From assembly GCA_003224515.1 (NCBI GenBank), contig QHZC01000342.1, positions 1 through 13,043 on the forward strand: DNA of 13,043 bases, written 5' to 3'. The position numbers were made by a program, and so were the translations under genes. The stretch comes from Acidobacteriota bacterium. GTDB taxonomy: Bacteria > Acidobacteriota > Terriglobia > Acidiferrales > UBA7541. The first letter of the stretch is position 1, and every line of letters begins with the position of its first letter. This document shows positions 6,598-13,043 of the stretch, one piece after another. A model generated the notes under the pieces. That model saw only the letters and a program-made list of their open reading frames with translations, did no database searches and was not told where the DNA came from.

Positions 6598-7380
6598 TTA
6601 GTCATCTATCGTTGGCAGGGTCTTCAATATTTCCGAAGCTCTCGGCCGATGCGGCACCAGATCGTCCTTGCGAATTTTCCCATCTCGGAATACCAGCACT
6701 CGTTTCGCGAATTGCGCGATGTCGTGCTCGTGCGTAACCAGCACGATCGTCAAGCCCTTGTCGTTCAAGTCCTGAAAGACCTCCATGACCTCCACCGACG
6801 TCCGGCTGTCCAGATTGCCTGTGGGTTCGTCAGCCAGCAGGATCGCGGGACGATTCACCAAAGCGCGGGCAACCGCGACCCTCTGTTGCTGTCCCCCGGA
6901 CATTTGTGAGGGAAAATGCTGCATCCGGTCAGCCAGTCCGACAAGTGAAAGCGCCTCAACAGCGCGTTTCTGACGCTCCGCCTTTTCGATTTTTGCGTAC
7001 AGAGTTGGCAACTCCGTGTTTTCCAACGCCGTGGTGCGCGCTAGCAGGTTGAACCCCTGGAAAACAAATCCGATCTTCTGATTCCGGATCTGTGCCAGTG
7101 CCCTCTTGTCGTGCTTCGAAACGTCAATTCCTTCAAGCAGATATCGTCCAGAACTGGGCCGGTCCAGGCATCCCAGCATATTCATAAACGTCGATTTCCC
7201 GCTTCCGCTCGCACCCATGATGGCCACAAATTCGCTCCGCTGAATCTCCAGGCTCACTCCCCGCAAAGCGTGTACGCGTGTTTCGCCCAACTGGTAATAT
7301 TTGTGAAGATCTTCCGCACGGATGACCGCGTTTCCCGGAAGGACGGTGCCGTTCAGTTCGGTCTGGTTAGCGGTCTGCAT
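6598..7380 (-). CDS. ABC transporter ATP-binding protein, MacB/LolD type
   Basis: This is the ATPase of a MacAB-like exporter; it powers the FtsX-type permease from the cytosolic face. All motifs are present (numbering from the start at 7380): Walker A GASGSGKS 56-63, Q-loop Q108 in FVFQGFNLL, signature SGGQQQR from 161, Walker B ILLADE 180-185 with DEPTGNLD, and H-loop H217 in VTHEHD. TPTGNLD-type wording, [15 protein letters not shown] and the FQGFNLL phrase are typical of the LolD/MacB/FtsE group. The protein has 260 residues, a usual length. ATG 7380 gives a clean family start 44 bases after the fusion-protein stop. A TTG at 7428 that overlaps that stop would add 16 residues of unlike composition. 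It is the last gene of the minus-strand operon. No terminator is visible after it. Confidence 0.92.
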   Translation of the reverse strand: MQTANQTELNGTVLPGNAVIRAEDLHKYYQLGETRVHALRGVSLEIQRSEFVAIMGASGSGKSTFMNMLGCLDRPSSGRYLLEGIDVSKHDKRALAQIRNQKIGFVFQGFNLLARTTALENTELPTLYAKIEKAERQKRAVEALSLVGLADRMQHFPSQMSGGQQQRVAVARALVNRPAILLADEPTGNLDSRTSVEVMEVFQDLNDKGLTIVLVTHEHDIAQFAKRVLVFRDGKIRKDDLVPHRPRASEILKTLPTIDD

Positions 7381-7424
7381 TGAATAGAATCGGGAGGTCC
7401 GTTGGTCCGTGCGCACGCAAAGTC

Positions 7425-8759
7425 TCAACGCCGTATCCCCGGCCCTCCCGGCGCTGTTGATTTCGGCACCACGGAACGGATGATCAGCTCGTCTCCTTCT
7501 TTCAGTTCGCCTTTCACGAATCCCGCAACTTCCGTGTAGGAATGATCCGTGATTCCCAGGGAAACTTTCACCGGTTCCATGCTGTTATCCCCACCAAGTT
7601 TCCAAACCACAGCGCTATCCGATCGTGGTGCGCGAGGGGGATTTTGCGTCGCTCCATCGGACGGCGCGCCGCGTTCCGCAGCTGCCGCCTCGTCGCTCGC
7701 CGTTTTCCTCCCTCCAGGTTCTATCCCGTATTGCTTGTAAAGCGCCAGAATCTCCTCGGAGGACATCGGCGGCTTGTAGCGCAACGCCGTGTTGGGGAGC
7801 TTCAGGACATTTTGCACGGTGGCCACCGGAATCGTTACGTAAGCCGTCATTCCGGGAAATAACTTCAGCTCAGGGTTTGCGAACTCCACAATCGTGTCGT
7901 AGGTGACCACATTTTGCACTGTGGTCGCATTCATGCGCACCTGGCTCACCACGCCATGAAACGCTTCCTTCGGAAAGGCGTCCACCTTGAAGGTGACCAG
8001 CTTCCCCACCTTGATGTTGCCGACGTCAGACTCGTCCGTCTTGGCGTACACCAGCATCTTGGTCAAGTCCTGCGCAATGGTGAATATCGTCGGCGCCTGC
8101 AGGGAGGCCGCGACGGTCTGCCCCACGTCCACGTTTCGCGCCACTACCGTCCCGTCGATAGGCGAGCGAATCACCGTGTAGTTGAGATTCGTCTGCGCCA
8201 CCGTTACCGCGGCCTGTTTCTGACTGACCTGGGCCTCGGCCTGCGTCACATTTGCCGCAGCTCCCCCCACCGTCGCACTCGCAGAATCATAGTTCGCTTT
8301 GGCGAGGTCCAGTTGCTGCTGACTCAGTATGCCATTCTTGAACAACCCGGCCGTGCGGTCGTAGTCGGCTTTCGTCTGAACCAGACCGGATTTCGCTTTC
8401 TCCAGGTTCGCGCGTGCCGCCACAAGATTTGCCTTCGCATTCTCCAAATCCGCCTTGGCCTGCAGCAGCGCCCCGTTCAACAACGCGGGATCGATTAGCG
8501 CCACAATGTCGCCCTTGTGCACGCGCGAATTGAAGTCTACGTACAGCTTAGAAATGGTCCCAGACACCTGCGAACCGACCTGCACGGTGATGACCGAATT
8601 GATCATTCCCGTGGCTTCCACTACATCGTGGATCTCGCCCTTTTCCACCTTGGCAGTAAAGTGCTGTGGTGCGCGGTTGTGGTTCAGGCCGAACGCCGCA
8701 AACATTCCCGCGATGGCCGCGAGCCCCGCCACGATGAGCCACTTGTTCCTTGGTTTCAT
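7425..8759 (-). CDS. Membrane-fusion protein (MacA/HlyD-type periplasmic adaptor)
   Basis: This is the periplasmic adaptor that links an inner-membrane ABC pump to an outer-membrane channel. Residues 6-24 are one membrane anchor (WLIVAGLAAIAGMFAAFGL). A lipoyl half-motif VGSQVSGTISKLYVDFNSRV at 61-80 and its partner IRSPIDGTVVARNVDVGQTV at 197-216 flank a long alanine-rich coiled-coil hairpin (about 93-194) of repeated KADLENAKANL-type heptads. The beta-barrel and membrane-proximal domains follow. Total 444 residues, longer than E. coli MacA (371). The surplus is largely an alanine- and proline-rich insert near 331-382 within the membrane-proximal part. The start at 8759 has an AGGA site 6 bases upstream. 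It lies 31 bases after the permease gene in the same operon. The exported substrate cannot be deduced. Confidence 0.92.
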   Translation of the reverse strand: MKPRNKWLIVAGLAAIAGMFAAFGLNHNRAPQHFTAKVEKGEIHDVVEATGMINSVITVQVGSQVSGTISKLYVDFNSRVHKGDIVALIDPALLNGALLQAKADLENAKANLVAARANLEKAKSGLVQTKADYDRTAGLFKNGILSQQQLDLAKANYDSASATVGGAAANVTQAEAQVSQKQAAVTVAQTNLNYTVIRSPIDGTVVARNVDVGQTVAASLQAPTIFTIAQDLTKMLVYAKTDESDVGNIKVGKLVTFKVDAFPKEAFHGVVSQVRMNATTVQNVVTYDTIVEFANPELKLFPGMTAYVTIPVATVQNVLKLPNTALRYKPPMSSEEILALYKQYGIEPGGRKTASDEAAAAERGAPSDGATQNPPRAPRSDSAVVWKLGGDNSMEPVKVSLGITDHSYTEVAGFVKGELKEGDELIIRSVVPKSTAPGGPGIRR

Positions 8760-8790
8760 TTCTCGTCCTGAAATTTAAGTCCCGGATGGA

Positions 8791-10008
8791 TCATTCGTAC
8801 CGCAGTGCCTCGATGGGATCCAGCAGCGAGGCTTTTCGCGCCGGGTAATATCCAAAAAAAACTCCCACCGCTACCGAAAACAGCGCCGCCACAATCACGG
8901 CTTCAACGGACATCTGCATCGGCCACTGCAATGTCTGGCCAACCAGGTAAGAACCAAGGACCCCGAATAAAACTCCCGCGGCTCCTCCTACTAGGCTAAG
9001 CATCACCGATTCTCCCAAGAACTGCAGTTGAATGGCTTCTTCCGTCGCTCCCACGGCAACCCTTATTCCGATTTCCCTGGTCCGCTCTGTTACCGATACG
9101 AGCATCACGTTCATGATCCCAATTCCTCCCACGATCAGTGAAATGGAAGCGATCGCGATCAGAAGAACAGTGAGCGTTTTGCTGGCCTCGAGCTGCGCCT
9201 GAATGATGTCTTCTGGATTGCGAATGTTGAAGTCATCTTCTTCTTCCGGACGCAGGTGATGGCGGTCTCGCAGTAGAGCTGCTGCTTCCTGACCGGCAAT
9301 CTTTACTGCGTCCTGCGTTACCGCCGAACACAGGATGTCGTCCAACCAAGGAGCCCCTTTAATCTTCTTCATGACCGTGGTATACGGCATGAGGATGGTG
9401 TCGTCCTGGTCCTGGCCTGAGACAGACAGTCCCTTCGGCAGTAGCGTCCCTACGACCTTGCAAGGAAGATCCTTGACTCGCATCACTTTCCCGATCGGAT
9501 CCTCGACTCCAAAAAGCGTGTCTCGCACCGTACGCCCGATGACGCACACGTCCGCGGATCGTTCCACGTCGTCCTGAGAAAACGCGGCGCCCTGATCGAT
9601 AAACCATCGTTTAATGTCGAAATATTCGGGCGAGACACCCCGATAACCGGTAAACCAGTTCTGATTTGCATAGATAATCTGAATGGATCCATCGACGTTC
9701 GGCGAAACGCTCTTGATCAGGGGGATTTGATTCTTGATGGCGACCCCATCGGCAAGCACCAGCGTCTTCGTCCCGTGCGTGCCCGTGCGAACGCCATTCA
9801 CCGCCCGCCCGCCGGCCTCTATCCACACAAAGTTGTCGCCCAAATTATTCAGTTGTTGCTCGACCCGCGCCTGCCCGGCTTTTCCGATGGCCACAACACA
9901 GATGACCGCGGCAATCCCGATCGTGATTCCTAGTACCGTCAGGATGCTTCGCATTTTGTTTCTGAGCAACGCCACAAGGGCGGATCGCAGCAGCCCCGCG
10001 TAATTCAT
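8791..10008 (-). CDS. MacB-like ABC transporter permease (FtsX domain, no fused ATPase)
   Basis: This is the inner-membrane permease of a MacAB-type exporter. It has one N-terminal helix (about 20-41), a large periplasmic domain of MacB-PCD type (about 45-270, with GYRGVSPEYFDIKRW and VCVIGRTVRDTLFG), and three C-terminal helices with the FtsX signature IMNVMLVSVTERTREIGIR. It ends with YYPARKASLLDPIEALRYE, a typical MacB terminus. In E. coli MacB the ATPase is fused at the N-terminus; here it is a separate gene, 7380-6598. I chose ATG 10008 (405 residues) because GGGAGG stands 4 bases before it and the family begins at MNYAGLLRSAL. An earlier start at 10062 would add 18 unlike residues. It is first in the operon; the promoter is likely at 10091-10086. 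Confidence 0.92.
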   Translation of the reverse strand: MNYAGLLRSALVALLRNKMRSILTVLGITIGIAAVICVVAIGKAGQARVEQQLNNLGDNFVWIEAGGRAVNGVRTGTHGTKTLVLADGVAIKNQIPLIKSVSPNVDGSIQIIYANQNWFTGYRGVSPEYFDIKRWFIDQGAAFSQDDVERSADVCVIGRTVRDTLFGVEDPIGKVMRVKDLPCKVVGTLLPKGLSVSGQDQDDTILMPYTTVMKKIKGAPWLDDILCSAVTQDAVKIAGQEAAALLRDRHHLRPEEEDDFNIRNPEDIIQAQLEASKTLTVLLIAIASISLIVGGIGIMNVMLVSVTERTREIGIRVAVGATEEAIQLQFLGESVMLSLVGGAAGVLFGVLGSYLVGQTLQWPMQMSVEAVIVAALFSVAVGVFFGYYPARKASLLDPIEALRYE

Positions 10009-10085
10009 AGCTCCTCCCGCTTCATTCGAAACGGACTCGAAGACCGCTCTTTGATCAAGCAATTCTGGGCCATGGATCGCACTAG

Positions 10086-10091
10086 ATTATA
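10086..10091 (-). promoter_or_regulatory. -10 box of the exporter operon
   Basis: On the minus strand this reads TATAAT, a perfect -10 hexamer, 77 bases before the permease ATG at 10008. The predicted leader is about 70 bases and ends in a strong ribosome site. No good -35 hexamer lies at 16-18 bases (best reads are ACCTTC or TACCTT), so an activator or a divergent sigma preference is possible. Confidence 0.5.
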
Positions 10092-10328
10092 CGTACTGTC
10101 TCCGTCTGGAAGGTACGTGAGAACGATCTCCAAACTCTCTACCTCGCACACTTGTAGCGGCCGAGCTATTTCTCTGGGCTGACAAGTCGCAGCCACCAAG
10201 CCATGTTATTCTCTGCATCCCCAGATAAACGGGGGATTAACTTGCTCCCCATCGCCGGACATTCCCGCTGGTGATTCCTTTCCCCGTCTAGGGTTCCACT
10301 CGGGTCATCAGTCACCTGTCAATTACTC

Positions 10329-10337
10329 TGGTATGAT
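10329..10337 (+). promoter_or_regulatory. Extended -10 promoter of the LON-domain gene
   Basis: TGG directly followed by TATGAT (5 of 6 consensus bases) makes an extended -10 element, with no clear -35. It ends 14 bases before the ATG at 10352, so the leader would be only about 8 bases, with no Shine-Dalgarno site. Confidence 0.5.
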
Positions 10338-10351
10338 TTGGTCTGGGACCC

Positions 10352-10972
10352 ATGCGGCCTGAACGCATTCCTCTGTTTCCGCTGAACGTCGTCCTTCTTC
10401 CCGGCGCGGAGCTTCCCCTGCATATTTTCGAGCCGCGCTACCGCCAGATGGTGAAAGACTGTCTGAAAGAGAAGTCTGAATTCGGCATGCTTCTCTCCTT
10501 ACCCAAAGGCGTCGCGCGCGTAGGCTGCACCGCCGAAATTCTCGACGTGGTAAAACGCTACGAAGACGGCCGAATGGATATCCTCACGGCCGGCCGCGCC
10601 CCGTTTCGCGTGGTGGAACTTTTCACGGAAGACCCGCTTCTTGAAGGGCACGTGGATTACTTGGAGGACCGGGAAACCCCCGCCAATCCGCGCATCCAGC
10701 GCGAACTCGTGGAGCTCTTTGAAGCCTGCCACACGCTGATCTTCGAGGACTATCCCAAAAATCTCCCGGGCGCCGCGCCCGAGGACCTCTCTTATGTCGT
10801 TGCCGCCGCGCTGCCGATGGACCTATTGTGGAAGCAGCAAATCCTCGAGCTTTGGTCAGAAGCGGACCGTCAGGAGCGTCTGGTAGCGTATCTTCGTGAG
10901 TGGGCCCCGCATCTACAGAAGTCAGAGGCCCTGCGCCAGCGCGCCGGCGGTAACGGACATGGATTGAATTAG
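10352..10972 (+). CDS. LON-substrate-binding-domain protein (LonN-like, no protease domain)
   Basis: A 206-residue protein made of the LON N-terminal (PUA-like) domain alone. The opening RIPLFPLNVVLLPGAELPLH, followed by IFEPRYRQMV, is the family hallmark. It continues with FGMLLS, GCTAEILDVVKRYEDGRMDI and GRAPFRVVEL, then a helical half with LPMDLLWKQQILEL. It lacks the AAA+ and serine-lysine protease domains of Lon, so it is not a protease. Stand-alone members are widespread, and their role is poorly defined; substrate or peptide binding is inferred from Lon. There is no signal peptide. It lies 42 bases before the AAA+ gene on the same strand, so the two are probably co-transcribed. The ATG is fixed by the promoter just upstream, and translation is probably near-leaderless. 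Confidence 0.88.
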   Translation: MRPERIPLFPLNVVLLPGAELPLHIFEPRYRQMVKDCLKEKSEFGMLLSLPKGVARVGCTAEILDVVKRYEDGRMDILTAGRAPFRVVELFTEDPLLEGHVDYLEDRETPANPRIQRELVELFEACHTLIFEDYPKNLPGAAPEDLSYVVAAALPMDLLWKQQILELWSEADRQERLVAYLREWAPHLQKSEALRQRAGGNGHGLN

Positions 10973-11014
10973 CTTGTGGCGGCCCGATTTTGTCGGGACG
11001 CGGAACGGGGCCCT

Positions 11015-12530
11015 ATGACGATAAGCACATCAATGCAATCTTCAGCACATTCCCGACCGCGCACTTTGGGCGAGCTAAAGCGCATTCCCGATTTTGATCC
11101 GCGCGGCGCTTCGCGCTCTGTCAAGGATGAGCTCCGCCGCAATCTGCTCCGCGCCATCGAAAAGGGCGAGACGCTCTTCCCCGGCGTGCATGGCTATGAA
11201 GACACCGTCGTCCCGCAAATCGTCAATGCCTTGCTCTCCCGCCACAATTTCATTCTTCTCGGCTTGCGCGGTCAGGCCAAAAGCCGCATTCTCCGCGGGC
11301 TAGTCAACTTGCTCGATCCGGAAATGCCCGTCGTTGCAGGCTGCGAAATCAACGACGATGCGCTGAAACCCATTTGCCGCGCGTGCCGTGAAAAAATCGT
11401 CGCCGAGGGCGACAACACTCCCATCTCCTGGATGCCTCGCGACAATCGCTTCCGTCGAAAAGCTCGCCACTCCCGACGTAACCATGGCCGACATCATCGG
11501 CGATGTCGATCCCATCCGCGCCGCTCGCGGCGGACGCGACCTCTCCGACGAACTCACCATCCACTATGGCCTTCTCCCACGCGCCAATCGCGGCATCTTT
11601 GCCATCAATGAACTCCCCGATCTCGCCGGCAAAATTCAAGTCGGCCTCTTTAACATCATGCAGGAAGGCGACATTCAGATTAAGGGCTATCCGTTGCGCC
11701 TTCCCCTCGACGTTCTCCTGGTCTTCACCGCCAACCCCGAGGACTATACGGCCCGCGGAAAAATCATCACCCCGCTGAAAGACCGCATCGGCGCCGAGAT
11801 TCGAACGCATTATCCCGCCAGCCTCGAAGAAGGCATGGCCATCACCGCGCAGGAAGCCTGGGTGGGCCGCGATTCCGGCAAAAAGATCGAAGTTCCGCAG
11901 TACCTGCGCCAGGTCGTGGAAGAAATCGCCTTTCAGGCGCGCGAGGACAAACGCGTGGACCGCCGCTCCGGCGTCAGCCAGCGTCTCCCCATCACCACAC
12001 TCGAAAGCCTGGTTAGCAGCGCCGAGCAACGTGCCGCTCGCAACGGCGAAAATTCCGTCGTCGCCCGTGTTGCCGACGTCTATGCCGCCCTTCCCGCTAT
12101 CACCGGAAAAATGGAGCTGGAATACGAAGGCGAACTCAAAGGCGCGGACACCGTGGCCCGCGAACTCATTCGCACGGCTGTCGGCCGCGTCTTCAGCAAG
12201 CACTTCACCGACGTAAACTTCCAGCCGGTGATTCAATGGTTCGAATTGGGTGGCGAACTGAAGCTTCCGGACTTGGCCACAACCAGCGAGCGCCATCAGC
12301 AGCTCGCCAAGATCCAAGGCCTAATGGAGGATGTTGGCAGACTCGGAGTTCAGGATCGCAAGGACGTCGGCGCCGCTGCGGCCGCCGCGGAAATGATCCT
12401 CGAAGGTTTGTGGGCCCATCGCCGCATCGGCCGCAGCGAAGACCGCGGCTACTACGCCGAAAAGCCGAAACAACCGGATCAGCGCGAGCGCGAAACTCCC
12501 GGCCGCCCCCCGCGCAGGCAGTTTAATTGA
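11015..12530 (+). pseudogene. MoxR/Mg-chelatase-I-type AAA+ ATPase, split by a +1 frameshift near 11452
   Basis: This AAA+ group remodels proteins together with a VWA-domain partner. The first frame (ATG 11015) carries RSVKDELRRNLL, the P-loop-like GLRGQAKSR (83-91; the usual glycine before lysine is alanine) and a cysteine triad C110, C121, C124 (ICRAC), perhaps a zinc site. It reads to WMPRDNRF (residue 146, ending at 11452). Family sequence then resumes one base later as VEKLATPDVTMADIIGDVDP from 11454 and runs to 12530. This part includes the Walker B region GIFAINELPDLAGKIQVGLF, IMQEGDIQIKG, the sensor phrase VFTANPEDYTARGKI and KDRIGAEIRTHYP. Removing one C at 11452-11453 joins the halves into about 504 residues. 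As read, the first frame instead runs to 11611 and ends in arginine-rich nonsense. The second could restart only at a poor upstream codon (11388). The ATG at 11015 has only a weak GGGG site. A sequencing indel is as likely as a real mutation. Members are often labelled magnesium chelatase or sigma-54-interacting; neither role is implied here. Confidence 0.88.
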
Positions 12531-12555
12531 CAGGCGCTGTTTTTTGCGTCTGTCA
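12528..12555 (+). other. Hairpin beginning at the AAA+ stop codon
   Basis: TGACAGGCGC (12528-12537) pairs with GCGTCTGTCA (12546-12555), 10 bp with one G-T wobble, around the loop TGTTTTTT. The stop codon TGA is the first arm's beginning, and the second arm's TGTCA is shared with the start of the repeat. The T run is in the loop and not after the stem, so it is not a standard terminator. It may moderate expression or stability between the AAA+ and VWA-partner genes. Confidence 0.5.
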
Positions 12556-12578
12556 TCCTGAGCGAAGCGAAGAATCTC
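12551..12578 (+). repeat. Dispersed intergenic repeat (TGTCATCCTGAGCGAAGCGA type)
   Basis: The 28 bases from 12551 begin TGTCATCCTGAGCGAAGCGA and end AGAATCTC. I recognise this from memory as a short element scattered between genes in many bacteria, notably Acidobacteriota; read from the other strand it encodes the familiar EILRFAQDD peptide, as it does here. It contains a tandem CGAAG doublet. It is present once in this window, so its repeat nature rests on prior knowledge, not on this sequence. Confidence 0.6.
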
Positions 12579-12620
12579 AATAATGACTTCAAACAACACC
12601 ACGCGACTTGGGTGGCAATC

Positions 12621-13043
12621 ATGAAATTCATTCGCTATGGCAAATACGTCGGCGAACCCGCCGACGCTGTCGACCTCGAAGAACTCATCAAACGCCTCGG
12701 CGATTTCTTTCTCCAAAGCGGTTTTGAATCGCAATTCTACGGCGTTTCCCAGATGGACCCCGAGCGCTCCATGGAAGCTCTCCGCGAAGCCATCCTCCGC
12801 GCCTTGCAACAAGGGGACCTGCTCCCGGAAGATGCCATGAGCGACGAACTGCGCGAAATGCTCCGCGATCCCGGCGCCATGAACAGCCAAGCGGTGAAGG
12901 ATCTCCTCGACAAACTCACCGAACGCCTCGCCAACGAAGTTTTCATCAATCCGCAGCAGCCTCCGCAAGTGACCCCGCCGCCACAAACGTCCGCGCGCGG
13001 CCAACTCGGTCAGCCCCAAGGCCGTCAAACCGAGGTCCGCTTC
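12621..13043 (+). CDS. N-terminal part of the VWA-domain partner protein of the AAA+ ATPase (partial)
   Basis: The frame opens at ATG 12621 and is still open at the right edge after 141 codons. It begins MKFIRYGKYVGEPADAVDLE, then has helical segments (LIKRLGDFFLQSGFESQFYG, SMEALREAILRALQQGD) and a proline- and glutamine-rich linker near residues 114-135 (NPQQPPQVTPPPQTSARGQ). Proteins with this N-terminus, encoded right after MoxR/ChlI-like ATPases, usually carry a C-terminal von Willebrand factor A domain with a metal-binding DxSxS site; that domain would lie beyond the window. The VWA call is therefore inferred from context and N-terminal likeness. The spacing to the AAA+ gene is 90 bases and includes a hairpin and a dispersed repeat. 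A weak GGTGG ribosome site lies about 6 bases before the ATG. Confidence 0.7.
   Translation, partial: MKFIRYGKYVGEPADAVDLEELIKRLGDFFLQSGFESQFYGVSQMDPERSMEALREAILRALQQGDLLPEDAMSDELREMLRDPGAMNSQAVKDLLDKLTERLANEVFINPQQPPQVTPPPQTSARGQLGQPQGRQTEVRF

Larger units (their letters stand above)
10009..10351. other. Divergent intergenic region (343 bases)
   Basis: I see no gene here. It holds a minus-strand -10 box for the exporter operon, a plus-strand extended -10 for the LON-domain gene, and a small hairpin, ATCCCC (10217-10222) with GGGGAT (10232-10237). A 64-codon minus frame at 10199-10005 overlaps the permease start, but it begins at TTG and lies mostly upstream of the predicted transcription start, so I do not call it. 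Confidence 0.5.

Noticed and set aside
10005..10199. 64-codon minus-strand frame whose TGA overlaps the permease ATG
   Set aside because: It starts at TTG without a ribosome site, and most of it lies upstream of the predicted start of transcription at about 10079; the peptide resembles nothing I know.
11349..12317. 322-codon minus-strand open frame
   Set aside because: It is antisense to the AAA+ gene; long antisense frames are expected in GC-rich coding DNA, and the plus-strand frame carries the ATPase motifs.
12321..13028. 235-codon minus-strand open frame
   Set aside because: It is antisense to the AAA+ end and the VWA-partner gene and includes the translated dispersed repeat (EILRFAQDD), a common source of false genes.
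1..13043. CRISPR arrays, tRNA or rRNA genes, insertion sequences, riboswitches
   Set aside because: No regularly spaced repeats, cloverleaf pattern, transposase motifs or recognisable riboswitch cores were seen by eye on either strand.

Overview
The window is high-GC bacterial DNA, densely packed with genes. It most likely comes from an Acidobacteriota (Terriglobia-like) chromosome. This is judged from gene content and style, not from any marker gene: a split MacB-type permease / fusion protein / ATPase operon, a MoxR-type AAA+ gene next to a VWA-partner gene, and an intergenic repeat of the TGTCATCCTGAGCGAAGCGAAG type that I recall as frequent in acidobacterial genomes. No rRNA, tRNA, CRISPR array, transposase or phage gene is visible.

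Layout. (1) 1-290, minus strand: the N-terminal part of a CcsA/HemX-type membrane protein (cytochrome c assembly), running off the left edge. (2) 548-4304, plus strand: a haem operon in pathway order, hemE (uroporphyrinogen decarboxylase), hemN (oxygen-independent coproporphyrinogen III dehydrogenase) and hemG/hemY (protoporphyrinogen oxidase). Two of the three genes look damaged as read: hemE has no in-frame start for its first ~24 residues, and hemG has a single in-frame TAA at codon 293. (3) 4595-5794, plus: a secreted protein with two ABM-like alpha/beta modules, a good promoter and ribosome site, and a strong terminator hairpin that its reading frame overruns. (4) 5585-6508: a hotdog acyl-CoA thioesterase (minus) and a small TPR protein (plus), diverging from a near-symmetric -10 element. 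(5) 6598-10008, minus: a three-gene MacB-like permease, membrane-fusion protein and ABC ATPase operon. (6) 10352 to the right edge, plus: a LON-substrate-binding-domain protein, a MoxR/Mg-chelatase-I-type AAA+ ATPase broken by a one-base frameshift at about 11452, and the N-terminal part of the gene that normally encodes its VWA partner.

How the genes work together. Blocks 1 and 2 belong to haem synthesis and cytochrome c maturation. Block 5 is a tripartite ABC exporter (MacAB type). Block 6 looks like an AAA+/VWA remodelling pair with a LON-like substrate-binding protein upstream.

The most valuable things to re-examine are the broken reading frames (hemE 5' end, hemG nonsense codon, AAA+ frameshift, missing stop of the 4595 gene) and two genes (6185 and 10352) whose -10 boxes lie so close to the start codon that their mRNAs should be nearly leaderless. 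I see no clearly new biological system. The LON / AAA+ / VWA cluster and the tandem ABM-like secreted protein are the least characterised parts.
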